Shown: one piece after another, positions 1 to 11,583 of the stretch | How positions within the stretch are numbered: position 1 is the first letter of the stretch | Layout: the number at the start of each line of letters is the position of its first letter | NCBI GenBank assembly: GCA_963921425.1 | Contig: OY992836.1 | Coordinates: 4,727,825-4,791,824, forward strand | Direction: 5' to 3' | Length of the DNA stretch: 64,000 nt | From: Dryas octopetala | Lineage: Eukaryota; Streptophyta; Magnoliopsida; Rosales; Rosaceae | Translations under genes and position numbers: made by a program | The notes under the pieces: generated by a model | Told to the model about the DNA's origin: nothing | Seen by the model: the letters and a program-made list of their open reading frames with translations, nothing else | Database searches by the model: none

Positions 1-30
1 ATTAGCATGACCTCTAATTTACCAAGAAAC

Positions 31-266
31 GTAACTATTGGTTGAGTATCTGGATTCATCTTACTCACTTATTGAACTTAATTAAAAAGATTTATAGCCC
101 TTACGACCTTAAATTTCATTTTCTTTTAAAGTATAGTATTCTCCTCCATTTGATAATCAACAAGACTTTTTGAACCATATAACATATACTATCAATAAAT
201 TCCCAAATCAATTAAGGATCATGTAATATGTAATCATATCATTCATCTACCAAACATGTCAAGCTA
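31..266. repeat. Dispersed repeat copy A, left part
   Basis: This stretch matches 18705-18936 at roughly nine bases in ten. Its continuation, found at 3617-3860, is displaced by the insertion at 272-3611. No protein is recognisable in it. The nature of the parent repeat is unknown. Confidence 0.8.
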
Positions 267-271
267 ATCAT

Positions 272-3200
272 TGTTGTCACTTTTTGTACAACTTGTTTTA
301 CTTGGAATTTGAAATGAATACCAAGTTGTAGCTCGCAAGTATACGAATCGCTGAATGCAGTGACAGTATATAAGTACAAGGTCGATCCCATAAGGAATGG
401 ATTGGCGAGGCACACATTCACTTGACTAGCATTTATTGAAAGCAATAAAATGAATGGGGCCGGGTTTGAGAAGTGAGACTAACCAAAGTACATGAAAAGT
501 AAATGGATTGACATGCTAGACTTTAGGATCCACCTTAATCTCAAAAATACCAACATTAGAGGCGTCACACTCTATATTCCAAGTTTCTAGTATCAAAGTT
601 TTGCCTACCAGCTAGGTTTGGCTAGTGATCGACTAGTGGCAACTGTTATGAACAGATTATATTCTTTGTTCATACTTAGATTTCAAAACACTATCACTAA
701 GCAAAAACAGCACCCCGGATTTGTTAACCATGCATAGAGTCATTAAGATTTGTGAACGACAAAACATGCAAATCATAGAAATAAGACAAAGCATCCCCTC
801 CTTTCTACAATCCCATTGTTACTTGTGAATTTAGTGTCATTGTCTATTTCATACTAAATCCTAATATTAGCTAGATTCAAACAACCTATGGTGATCAATC
901 CTAAGAAATCAACAAACTAACATGTTGTTAAACTAGAGATGAAGAATTTGATACTAGATAAACATTTTTATGCATGCATGCCCTTTGGTTAACCTGGATG
1001 TTTCTTGTCACGATGTTATGGTTTAACTTCGATTAAGGTTTCAACATCCCTCTAACATGTCAATACAAACTAATTCATATTAAAAAGATGGATTGGATCC
1101 ATCACTAACAAAAAAAGCAAACTCATAATTGAAATAAAAGATCAAATGAATAAAAAGGTGCTTGAATTAATAAAAAATAGAGCTGGAGTACAAGAAGAAC
1201 CAAGAACAAAGCAAGGAGTAGGCCGCCGCTAGGGCATCAACAAGGTGGTGGCTGCCGGTTGTTTCTCCTCTTCTTTCCTTCTTGAAAGTTTAATTTAGGT
1301 GATCTATTCACTCAATTAACTTGATTAAATTCACTTTCAGTGATCGGACCCCAATTTTTATTTTATATGATCATTCAGGAACTAGTCAAACAGACACAAC
1401 TCTGACGATGCAGTAACTAAAATCTGAAACTCCAGATTTACTTGTAAAATCAAACCAACTTCAGTAAATACCACAAGTCAGAACACACCATGGAATTTAG
1501 TGACACCCTATGCACTCAAAGGATCCATCAATGTAGGCATCCCAGTGCTATCAACAACTAAAGTGGTGTGTGGACAGATTTAACAAACTTTCATTTAGCA
1601 TTCATGGTCTAAGTTAACATGCTAAAGTGAAGTGTGTGATCTTGTGAAGATATTTTCGAATCAATAATCAGCAACACATAGGAAACAAATCACAAACAAG
1701 CCACACGATTGTTCACCCAGAAAACCACTAACGGTTAAAAACTGGGGGTCTTTCCAGCTAACCAAGCAATCCACTAAAGAAGAAGTTCAATACAAAGGGA
1801 GCACACAGCACACAAGCTCAATCACTAAGTCCTAGACTAAGTGGCAGCTTTCTTACCCCTTTGTGCAACTTCCATAAGAAAGGCAATCGGTCATTCATGA
1901 AGAAGGCAGCTCCAACTCCAAGCTCATCAACCCATGGCACCAATTCACACCAAGCCCAGTAGATTCATCAATGTATGAACATGATATGCCAATGTTGGAT
2001 TCTTAAAAAGAAGATCAACCTTCTCAAGCTAGAGGCATGAAGAGGTTGATACTGAATCCTTCAACTAAAATCTAGAATGAATGTGTTTGAAAAATATATA
2101 AAAAGATTTAAACACTCAAGCCCATTCAGAATTTTAGATGAAACAAACAAGTTTAGAAAATCATTTTGATTTTGAAGAATTAAATGACCATTTTCTGACT
2201 TGATAAAAATGAGCACTCACCCTGAAAAATACCCAGGCATAAAACCACGAAAATACCCACTGAAAATGCTCATAGACACACGCCAAAAGATCTGAACAGA
2301 GTACATCATATACCCGTACACACACACACACCATTTCCATGTTTGCCCGAGCCACGTGGAAGTCAATCAATGGATGTCCACAAGAGACGAATAAGGGGCA
2401 TATTCCTTTTGTCCTAGAGGGGTATCCTAGTATTACTAAAGATAGGAATGAGGAGCTGTAAAAACGAATTTTGCTTTATTTTGCAAAAATCAGAAATGGA
2501 GAAGATGATGAATAGTGCTGATGTGTGTGTAAGTGTGTTGCGTGAATGACTAAGATGCAATCAGATCTGATTGATACAGTGGGGGAACCAAGTCATGTGC
2601 AATGCACATGTATGTTTAGTAAAAAAAAACAGAGAATGGGCTTTCAATGAAATGGGCTTTAAAAGAAAAACCCGAAATGGCCCCACTGCAGTGTCTGTCA
2701 CTGTATCAACCACTGTACGTGAAAAACATTGTTCTTTATGACTAGTCAAATGGACACAAAACTGATATTTTCATGAATTGAATGAAGTGCAGTATACCTT
2801 GAGTCTTTGTTATTCTTGACTTCTTCAATACAACTGATCTTGTCCTTAATCTAGCCTAGAGCTTGTGAGTGATTAAATAAAAATAAATACAATGGTTTTG
2901 ACAAGGAAAATAGCCAATATAACAAATCCTAGAAACTAACACTTCTCCTCTTCGCGTCTCTCTTTCTCTCTCTCTCTCTCTAAATGTGATGGTAAACTTC
3001 ATCCTAGAAATTAGAGAAGGAGGGCTATATTTATAGTGGAGGAATTCCTAATGAGTTGAGGAGAGGTGTGGCTGAAAGGGTGTGCGGCAAGGAAATGGAG
3101 GCGGCAAGGACTTGCCTTGCCTTGCACGCCACCCTAGGCAGTGGTTGAGTGGGCGGCAAGTAGGCTTCCTTGCCTTGCATTCCTCCTTGGAGAGGTGGCA

Positions 3201-3611
3201 AAGAAAGTGGACCGGCCCTTGGGGATTTGTGCGCGCGGATGGGAGGTTAGGCCTCCTTTGTGCAGTGGCTTAGAGGTGGTTGGGCTGCTAGGGCTTGATG
3301 AGAACGGGCCTTGTGTGGAGGCACATGCGTGTCGATGGATGGGCCACAATGAATGGTGGGCCTTGGGGTGGCACCTCCGTGCTTGCTGCCCTCTAGTGGC
3401 TCATTTGGGCCTCGTTTGGTCCCTTCTTCCTTCTAGTTCATTCAGAGCCCAATTGTATCGGTCCGAAAGTGCACATTTCAGCTTGTTCTCTCCATTATGC
3501 CCTAAAAAACCTAAAAACACAAAAACCTATAAAACTATCAATTTAAATAATTTCTAGCAAGCTACGTGAGGGAATAATTGGATAAAAAGATGGTATAAAA
3601 TGTGTCCAACA
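272..3611 (-). mobile_element. Solo LTR of a Ty3/gypsy (Athila/Tat-like) retrotransposon
   Basis: The segment begins TGTTGTCAC and ends GTCCAACA, so it has the TG...CA termini of an LTR. It is flanked by a 5-bp target duplication, ATCAT, at 267-271 and 3612-3616. The paralogous repeat copy near 18937 lacks it, giving an empty site. No second LTR, primer-binding site or retroviral-type protein is visible inside, so a solo LTR of 3340 bp is the best reading; a non-coding LARD-type element is the alternative. Read on the minus strand, the end carries a GGGATCGACC-type stretch and an ACTTGCGAG motif (about 331-395) that I associate with the U5 of Athila/Tat LTRs. Open frames around 3082-3557 are compositional. 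Confidence 0.75.
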
Positions 3612-3616
3612 ATCAT

Positions 3617-3860
3617 GTACAAATCATATCAATTATTCATGGATCCATCAATGCTCTACTATACATAAATTAATGTACTGAGTAACAAGTAATCAACGGA
3701 AACTATTGTGTAAGTACTGAATAATCTCAAGGTACGTACTGCAAAGCCTGGATACACTGTCATATACACATAGAGCAAACTTTATGCAGATGTGGAGCCA
3801 ACTACTATCATACTTGTATGTAGAACTATCCCCAAAAGGTAGAGCATCCAGACACGCACG
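3617..3860. repeat. Dispersed repeat copy A, right part
   Basis: This continues the repeat interrupted at 271. It matches 18940-19080 plus 22295-22395. It includes the uninterrupted version of the site into which the copia element inserted in copy B (ACTGT followed directly by C, near 3757-3762). Confidence 0.8.
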
Positions 3861-4126
3861 GTCTAGATAGCTAAATTTTTTTCTTTAGTTTATGGAAAGT
3901 TGTCAAAGCGAGGATTTGTTTAGAACTCACATATATTAAGAAAGAATCACATTCTCACACATTTTCATTTGTTTTTCTCTTTGTAAAGAGTCATTCTTTA
4001 CAGACTTATGTAAGGAGTCAAACAATATTGTTTCAAGAAGGTAATTAAATAAGAGTACTAACTATGAAGGCTTTGCTTAATTAGTTGTTGTTTGATGTGA
4101 TGATTTATTGGAAGTGCGATATATAG

Positions 4127-5239
4127 GCTTAATTAATAAGAGTATTAACTCATTCTCATATTACCACCTGAAAGATTTTTTGTCCCAAATTACCACCTGT
4201 AACTTACATCCGTGTCTCATTTTACCTTATTCCGTCAAAAATTCCGTTAAAAATGCTGACTTGGCCGTTAATGCTGACGTGGCGCACTGGATGTGCGCCA
4301 TGTGTCACATCTTTGCTTTTATTTTCGGATTATTTTATTTTCCTATTTTTATAAACTTTGAAAATTAATTAAAAATAGCTCTGAACTCAGAAAAATACAC
4401 AGAAAATTCCTATGGACTCGTCTTAACTAGTACTAATTTACTATGGAGTCAAAATACCAATTTTCCCTCTAAAAATTTTCAGAAAATTTGGTAAGTCCAA
4501 ATTTATATCTAGAAAATTAAAATAAATTTCCCTCTATTAAATAAATTTTAGAATTTTCATAAACTCTCGCACGAATTTTCAAAAATATTTTGTAAATTAC
4601 CAAAAATCTGTTTTAGAGAATTATTTCGAGACTTTACAGAAATTTTAGAATTTTTGTAGAATTTATTTTATAGAGGAAAATTTGTTTTCCTCTAAGACCG
4701 AGAGGTCTTTTGGGTAGCAAGTGTTCACGAGAAATGTATTGTTAGTTTTTATAAGACTAACGGTGCAGACCTCATATTTTTTGGAGTTCGGGAGATTATC
4801 CTATGAATTTCCAAAGAATCTAGAGTATTTTAATTTTCTAGAAATAAATTTGGACGTCCCAAATTTTCTGGAATTTTTAAAGGGAAAATTGGTATTTTGA
4901 CCCCATAGTAAATTAGTACTAGTCAAGACTAGTCTGTAGGAATTTTTCGTGTATTTTTCTGAGTTCAGAGCTATTTTTAATTAGTTTTCAAAGTTCATAA
5001 AAATAGGAAAATACAAAATAAGAAAATACAAAAAAAAAACAAAAAAGTGACATGTGGCACACATCCAACGCGCCACGTCAACAATAACAGCCAAGTCAGC
5101 ATTTTTAATGGAATTGTTGACGGAACTAGGTAAAATGGGATACGGATGTAAGTTATAGGTAGTAATCTAGAACAAAAAAATTTTCAGGTGGCAATATGAG
5201 AATGAGTTACACTTTTAGGTGGTAAATGGATAATTAAGC
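4127..5239. mobile_element. Foldback DNA transposon with long inverted repeats, MULE-like
   Basis: The left arm (4127 to about 4680) and the right arm (about 4790 to 5239) are inverted copies of each other. Both begin GCTTAATTA and share the phrases CTCATTCTCATATT and AATGCTGACTTGGC. The arms meet in a short centre around 4700-4780. No transposase is encoded. The target duplication is obscured by the neighbouring AT runs, so the superfamily (Mutator-like by general look) is an inference. Confidence 0.7.
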
Positions 5240-5257
5240 ATATATATATATAGATAG

Positions 5258-5677
5258 ATAATTACAGATTTGGTCCACTTATTTTATACCTAGTTTAATT
5301 TTGGTCCACAATCTTTTTTAAGTTATGTTTTAGTCCACTAATTGTATAAAGATCATTCAAATCGGAGTTCTAAAACTTAAGATAATTTGCCCCAAAGTAA
5401 TAATTTTTCCTAAATTTTTTTCAAATTTTTCAAACTTCACCAAATTTCAATTCTCTTTTATTCTAATACTCCAAATTGGTTCTGACTAAGAAATAATGCA
5501 ATACAACTTATAATTCAATTATAATTAAAAAAACACAACCAAAATAATTTTAAATCATAATTTAAAAAAGATCGTTGATCAAAATTGAACTAGATATAAA
5601 ATAAGTGGACCAAAATTGAACTTAAAAAAGATCGTGGACTAGATATAAAATAAATGGACCAAAGTTGTAATTTCCTC
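5258..5677. mobile_element. MULE-type MITE, older copy
   Basis: The termini are inverted copies (ATTACAGATTTGGTCCAC on the left, its complement before 5677). It belongs to the same family as 5893-6440. The left end is eroded; the candidate 9-bp duplications TATAGATAG and TATAGATAT differ at one base. Confidence 0.65.
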
Positions 5678-5892
5678 TATAGATATATATTGAACTCAAA
5701 AGTTAAAACCTAAAATATAACCTCGAACAATAATTATATACCCTAAAATATAAATACTTATACCTTAACATGTTGAACCCTATAAAATATGATCTAAAAA
5801 TTGACAAAATGTCATAAAAATACCCATGTCCGATCCTGCAGAGAGAATTTGTGTGTGTGTATATATATATATATACATACATATATATGTTA

Positions 5893-6440
5893 GAGGAAAT
5901 TACAGATTTGGTCCACTTATTTTATACCTAGTTCAATTTTGGTCCACGATCTTTTTTAAGTTCTGTTTTGGTCCACTAATTGTTTCATTTGTTCAATAAA
6001 GGTCCAGATTTGTGACTTTAAATCTTTTGAGTTGTGTTTTCTTCAATTATAATTGAAGTATAAGTTATATTTCATCATTTCTTAGTCATAAAAACAAATT
6101 TGGAGTATTATAATATAAGAGAATTGAGATTTGGTGAAATTTAAAAAATTGGCAGTTTTGGGTACCCTACTTTAGGGTCAATTATCTTGAGTTTTAGAAC
6201 TCCAATTTGAATGATCTTTATATGGTTGTAAAGAAGAAATGCATAGCTTTAAAACAAGTATATATTTGCTGAATTTGGGTGAGATGTGATAGGGTAAAAA
6301 GCAGGCCAAATTTGAGAAAACAAATCTGGACATTTATTGAACAAATGAAACAATTAGTGGACCAAAACAGAACTTAAAAAAGATTGTGGACCAAAATTGA
6401 ACTAGGTATAAAATAACTGGACTAAATCTGTAATTTCCTC
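5893..6440. mobile_element. MULE-type MITE with perfect 9-bp target duplication
   Basis: The terminal inverted repeats start GAGGAAATTACAG. The flanks carry TATATGTTA at 5884-5892 and again at 6441-6449. A 9-bp duplication is the Mutator superfamily hallmark. There is no coding capacity. Confidence 0.85.
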
Positions 6441-6720
6441 TATATGTTAATATAACACGTTCGATCCCATGGAAAATGTGACGAATATAATATGCAACGA
6501 AACGGCCAAGTTGCTCGAATTCTTCTTCTTTCTCATGCAAGTTACTTAAAAAACAGACAAGTAAAGTTTTTCTGCCTTGTTATGAGCAACCCCGGCCCTA
6601 AAGCAATTGCTCTCAAGCCGGCCAGAAGATACTAAATTATTATTAAGTTTATGGTATCTTTCTTGGGCTTGTTTTCACCTTTTCGATCTGAAGAAACATA
6701 TGGAATTATTTGTTGGGTTT

Positions 6721-7975
6721 CAAGCAATAGGTCATGGGATTTCAAATTCATTTCTTGACAAGGTACGTGAAGATGCAAAACATTCTTTGCACTTCCAGCG
6801 GAAGAGAAGCTGAAGTACTCCCGAGCAGTTCATGGCTCTGAGGATATGGGAATGATGTCATAGTCTCAGAGAAGCAAGTTCTCGACTGGTACTATTGATT
6901 AACTCTTAGGTCTTGTTTGGTGCATAAGATAAGATTAGATAGAATAAATAGCTAAATTCATGTGTATTTAAGAAAAAATATGGAGGGTATCTTCTAACTT
7001 AAAGGAAGAATATAAGAAGAATATAGATTATTTAATCCCACCATTTTTGGGAGGATTAGAAGGGATAAGTCTCCCCTTATAATTAGTCTATCTTAATACA
7101 TCTTATTCCTTCAAGTTAGAAACTTATTCCTTGAATACATATGAATTTAGCCATTTATCCTATCCAATCATATCCTATGCACCAAACGAAGTCTTAGAGT
7201 ATTCCCAGAAGATCAAACAAGGCTTAACCTTTGGCCACAAAATCCAAATGATTTTGGGTACACCTAACAGGCTAACACTATTGATTGACTAGCTAATGCA
7301 TTATAGAATTTGTTTTCACTCAAAGTATCCAAATTTCAACTTACTTAGTGCTTTTGGATGAGGCGTTTGAGTCGATGAAATATCAAATAATTGTTAAAGC
7401 TAGTTTACTGTCACGACTGACAGATGAATGCATGCAGAGAGATCTTACATGAATATGCAACAAAGATAAAGTTTGTGATGGGTCTTCTCTTTAAGGCCAT
7501 GGCGAAGTCATTGAATTTGGAAGAGAGTAGCTTTGCAAACCAGCTGTTTGGAGAGCAAGCCTTGATGCAAGCAAGATTCAACTTCTATCCACAGTGTTCG
7601 AGACCTGATATGGTTCTTGGTGTCAAACGTCATACAGATAGGTCAGGAATGACAGTTCCCTTGCAAGACAGAGATGTGGAAGGTCTTCAAGTTTTGTTAG
7701 ATGAAAAATGGGTCAGAGTGCCCATTGTTCTTCATGCTCTTGTTGTCAAACTTGGTGATCAGATGCAGGTAAGTACCATTCACACAAATACTGAAAGAAT
7801 GAGGATGTCTGTGGCCTTGTTTAATATGCCAGATCCTGAAGCAGAGATTGGTCCAGTGGAGAACTTGATAGACGAGACAAGGCCAAGGTTATACAAAAAT
7901 GTCAAAAACTATGGTCGCATCAACTATGAATGCTATCAGAGAGGGGAGATAGCACTTGAAACTGTGAAACTGTAA
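6721..7975 (+). pseudogene. 2-oxoglutarate/Fe(II) dioxygenase pseudogene, copy 1 (SRG1-like)
   Basis: This is a broken member of the plant DOXC dioxygenases, soluble enzymes that oxidise small molecules using 2-oxoglutarate and ferrous iron. Remnants of exon 2 lie at about 6725-6908 and 7194-7257, exon 3 at about 7436-7770 and the last exon at about 7787-7975. The first exon seen in copy 2 is absent. Exon 2 carries frameshifts and is split by a Tourist MITE at 6909-7193, and its splice acceptor has lost the CAG seen in copy 2. From 7424 a 183-codon frame stays open and keeps the iron-binding HTD pair and the RMS (RxS) 2-oxoglutarate contact. A deletion has fused the end of exon 3 to the last exon, removing the third intron and the segment with the second iron-ligand histidine (MHRVV in copy 2). 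The product could not be an active dioxygenase. Confidence 0.85.
6909..7193. mobile_element. Tourist-type (PIF/Harbinger) MITE
   Basis: The ends are inverted copies (GGTCTTGTTTGGTGCATA and its complement). The 3-bp target duplication TTA lies at 6906-6908 and 7194-7196. The paralogous gene copy has the empty site CTCTTAGAGTATTCCC at about 9540-9556, which proves the insertion. The same family occurs at 39423-39718 and 40251-40545. Confidence 0.9.
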
Positions 7976-8037
7976 AAGTCAAATTTTTCTTCTCTGTATT
8001 TTTGTTCCTTGCAGCTAATTGTGATAAGACTGAAATT

Positions 8038-8308
8038 TGGAAAACTAACTCAAATTGAAGTCAATTAAAGACTTTTACCCTCTTTTTTAAATTTTTAGAA
8101 ATTTGACTCTCGAGTAGTTCTCGGACTCCTCTCGAGAAGTGCTCGAACACCCCTCAAGCACTACTCGATAGGATTTGAGTACTACTCGAGGGAGGTTCGA
8201 GCACTTCTCAAGGGGAACTCAAGCATTACTCGAGGGTTAAAATTCTAAAGATTTTAAAAAAGGGTTAAAAGTTTTTAATGACGACCAAAATGGGTTAGTG
8301 TTCTAAAT
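8038..8308. mobile_element. Palindromic MITE rich in CTCGAG motifs
   Basis: The two halves are imperfect inverted copies (GAAAACTAACTCAAATTG on the left against the complement of the end near 8308). The middle has many short words related to CTCGAGTA and CTCGAA. The flanks share an imperfect TGAAATTT/CTAAATTT, a possible 8-bp duplication. It lies just 3' of dioxygenase copy 1 and is missing from the 3' flank of copy 2. Confidence 0.6.
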
Positions 8309-8329
8309 TTCTCTTTAAAAAATGTCTTG

Positions 8330-8743
8330 AATCTGAAAATATAGTTGACATGGTGTACTTTTAAGACCACTCAACAGTACTCTCAACTGCAATGTCTTGA
8401 ATCTTGAACAGAGATGTTGCTATTATTGTCTTTTTCTTGATAATATTGGAAACTTTCTTTCGTGAATCATATGAAACATTAATCAACTGCAATGATGTAA
8501 AAGAAGAAATAGAAAGGAACATATAAAACACTGTCCTTATTCCTCAAAGCCATTTCTAACAATTCTGCAGATAAAGGCAGCTAGCCAGCTACATTAACAT
8601 ATGACTCAGTCCTACATTAACAAAAAAAAAAAACTGTCATTATTCCTCAATTCCATTACTCATTATCTGCAAAAACTATCATAAAAGTTCAAAAAAAAAA
8701 AAAAAAAAAAAGTTAAACTCGGTCCTTCATATCCTTTTCCTTA
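8330..8743 (+). repeat. Duplicated 3' flank of the dioxygenase genes, copy 1
   Basis: This stretch matches 11170-11583 over about 410 bp with few differences, apart from variable poly-A runs. A shorter, more diverged version lies at about 10690-10870, directly downstream of dioxygenase copy 2. The layout shows tandem duplication of the dioxygenase gene together with its 3' flank. Confidence 0.8.
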
Positions 8744-8987
8744 CCCAATTAAACATGTAGTGCAGCACCTAAAAGAAAATTATGTCCCAAGAAAGACTAT
8801 GCTTTTATCTCTTTAAGTGCCATGGCAAGCATGTTGTAGCTCCAGAGGATCATGTTGAATTAGATGGGTGTGCTCTTTTTTTTTTTCTTTTCTTAACTAA
8901 AGCTAACAGAAATTGTTCAGACTAGTTTGTCTCTATAGTGAATGTGATGACTATCAATGATGATCAGTCACACCCACAGAGTACAAC

Positions 8988-10453
8988 ATGAGTATCCAAG
9001 AAATGTCTATCAATGGTGATCAGCCACCTCCTGAATATATTGTCAAAGAAACCAGTTTTGGATCCATAGATTCTTCCCCATCATTAGCTCCAATTCCCAT
9101 CATTGATATCAGTCTCTTTTTCCCATCATCACTTGATTCTAAGTAAGCAGAGAATGAACTAGACAAACTTAGATTAGCACTCAGCTCAGCAGGATGTTTC
9201 CAGGTTATAATTTCTGTTTAATAAATTGACGATTTCTATGCCTATAAATTTTCTTGGGCACTAAATGCTGCAGGGGGGAGCACTTTCCAAATAAATATAT
9301 GCCAAGTATATTTCTTGCACTTGTTTATAATGTTTGGTTTCAGGCAATAGGTCATGGGATTTCAAATTCATGTCTTGACAAGGCATACGTGAATCTGCAA
9401 AACAATTCTTTGCACTTCAGTGGAAGAGAAGCAAAAGTACTCCCTAGCAGTTCATGGCTCTGAACATCTTCGCTCGGAAGGATATGGGACCGTTGTCATA
9501 GTCTCGCAAAAGCAAGTTCTCGACTGGTCCTATCGTCTAACTCTTAGAGTATTCCCAGAAGACCAAAGAATGCTTAGTCTTTGGCCAGAAAATCCAAATG
9601 ATTTTGGGTACACCTAAACATTATTCAATATTGATTGACTACATAATGCATATGATCATAGTATTTTTTTTTTTTTTAACTAAAATCATTGAATACAATT
9701 AATCACAGATGAAATGGCATATATATTCTGTAAGTGACAAATGCACACATTGTGATTCATGGAAGTACTGTGAAATATAGCATTTCTCTATGGTGAGCTT
9801 TTACTGATTTTCTGCAGAGATATCTTACATGAATATGCAACAAAGACAAAGTTTGTGATGGTTCTTGTCTTTAAGGCCATGGCGAAGTCGTTGAATTTGG
9901 AAGAGTAGCTTTGCAAACCAGCTGTTTGGAGAGCAAGCACTGATGCAAGCAAGATTCAACTTCTATCCACAGTGTTTGAGACCCGATCTGGTTCTTGGTG
10001 TCAAACCTCATACAGATGGGTCGGGAATGACAGTTCTCTTGCAAGGTGGAGATGTAGAAAGTCTCCAACTTTTGATAGATGATAAATGGGTTAAGAGTAC
10101 CCATTGTTCCTCATGCTCTTGTTAATTTGGGTGATCAGATGGAGGTAAATACGTTTAACACAAAATGGCTGGATAGTATGCAGAAATCATAATCACTTTT
10201 TTATGAATTCATGCAGATAATGAGTAATGGCATATTCAAGAGCCCAATGCACAGGGTAGTGACAAATACTGAAAGAATGAGGATGTCTGTGGCCTTGTTT
10301 AATGAACTAGATTCCGAATAAGAGATTGGTCCAGTGGAGCACTTGATAAAGGAGACAAGGCCAAGGTTATACAAATATGTCAAAAACTATGGTCATATCA
10401 ACTATGAATACTATCAGAGAGAGGAGATAGCACTTCAAACAGTAAAAATCTAA
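8988..10453 (+). pseudogene. 2-oxoglutarate/Fe(II) dioxygenase pseudogene, copy 2 (SRG1-like)
   Basis: Four exons can be traced: about 8988-9203, 9344-9607, 9817-10144 and 10217-10453, each with GT-AG borders. The ATG at 8988 opens an N-terminus typical of SRG1-like proteins (APIPIIDIS). The frame is broken at least five ways: an in-frame TAA at 9144, frameshifts near 9390-9440, a 2-bp loss at about 9905 giving TAG, a deletion near 10120 and a TAA near 10319. The iron ligands HTD and the distal histidine (MHRVV) plus the RMS contact are all still legible, so the active-site residues survive although the frame does not. Copy 1 instead lost exon 1 and the distal histidine. Neither copy can make the enzyme. 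Confidence 0.85.
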
Positions 10454-10689
10454 TTTTTCTTCTGTATTTTTCTTTTCTTGAAGCTCATTTGTGATGAAAT
10501 CATGAAGTTTTACAATAACTCCGACCCTTGTGATGATCAAATTGTATATCTGATTCACGTGTTAGCTAAGGCCTATTAGTGTCACAAATCATGTTCCTTT
10601 GTGGACTAATTAGAGATGGTACAAATAATTTGAATCAATGTAATATGTTAAGATGGCATATCTGCTTTCTGCATATGGTATGTTATTAT

Positions 10690-10870
10690 GCTTTGTTGTA
10701 ATAATACTGGAAAAGTTCTTTCATCAATCATATGAAGCATCAATCAACTCCACTGATGTAAAAGAAGACTAAGAGAGAGAAAGAAACAATGTCCTTATTC
10801 CTTAAAGCCATTTCTAATAGTTCTACAGATAAAGGCAGCCAGCTACATTAACATATGACATAGAAATATA
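10690..10870 (+). repeat. Partial third copy of the dioxygenase 3' flank
   Basis: This shares the phrases TTCATCAATCATATGAA and TTCTAATAGTTCTACAG, among others, with 8450-8610 and 11290-11440. It is shorter and more diverged than the other two copies. Confidence 0.65.
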
Positions 10871-11169
10871 GGATATATGATTCCTTGACAAGTTCATCTA
10901 ATGTAAACATCAATGTTCTGGACAGACTGTGCTCTTAACAAAGACCCCATTTCACCATCGTTCCAAAAGCAAATACCCCATTTCACTAGGAAAAAGAATC
11001 TAATTTTCTGACTTGTTTTTTTCTATACCAGCTACACTTCTAAATCTGCATAATTATATATGCATACATTCAATATTAGGAAAAAGAAACATATGCATAT
11101 ATTGGAATATTTGATACACACCATGAATAACAAAGACCGGTCATTGACTATTTAGTTTCTGTTACTTAA

Positions 11170-11583
11170 TCTGAAATCTGAAAATTTAGTTGACATGGTG
11201 TACTTTAAGACCACCCAACAGTACTCTCAACTGCAATGTCTTAAATCTTGGACAGAGATGTTACTATTATTGTCTTTTTCTTGATAATATTGGAAACTTT
11301 CTTACCTCAATCATATGAAACATTAATCAACAGCACTGATGTAAAAGAAGAAATAGAAAGGAAAATATAAAACACTGTCCTTATTCCTCAAAGCCATTTC
11401 TAACAATACTTCAGATAAAGGCAGCTAGCCAACCACATTAACATATGACTCAGTCCTACATTAACAAAAAAAAAAAAAAATGTCCTTAATTCCTCAATTC
11501 CATTACTCATTATCTGCAAAAACTAACATAAATGTTCTAAAAAAAAAAAGTTAAACTCGGTCCTACATATCTTTTTCCTTACC
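11170..11583 (+). repeat. Duplicated 3' flank of the dioxygenase genes, orphan copy
   Basis: This is nearly identical to 8330-8743 but has no dioxygenase exons immediately upstream. It probably marks a third gene copy whose coding part was deleted, or a shuffled duplication. Confidence 0.75.

Noticed and set aside
3082..3557. Overlapping open frames on both strands
   Set aside because: They lie inside the solo LTR in a GC-rich patch, with no recognisable protein and frames open on both strands.
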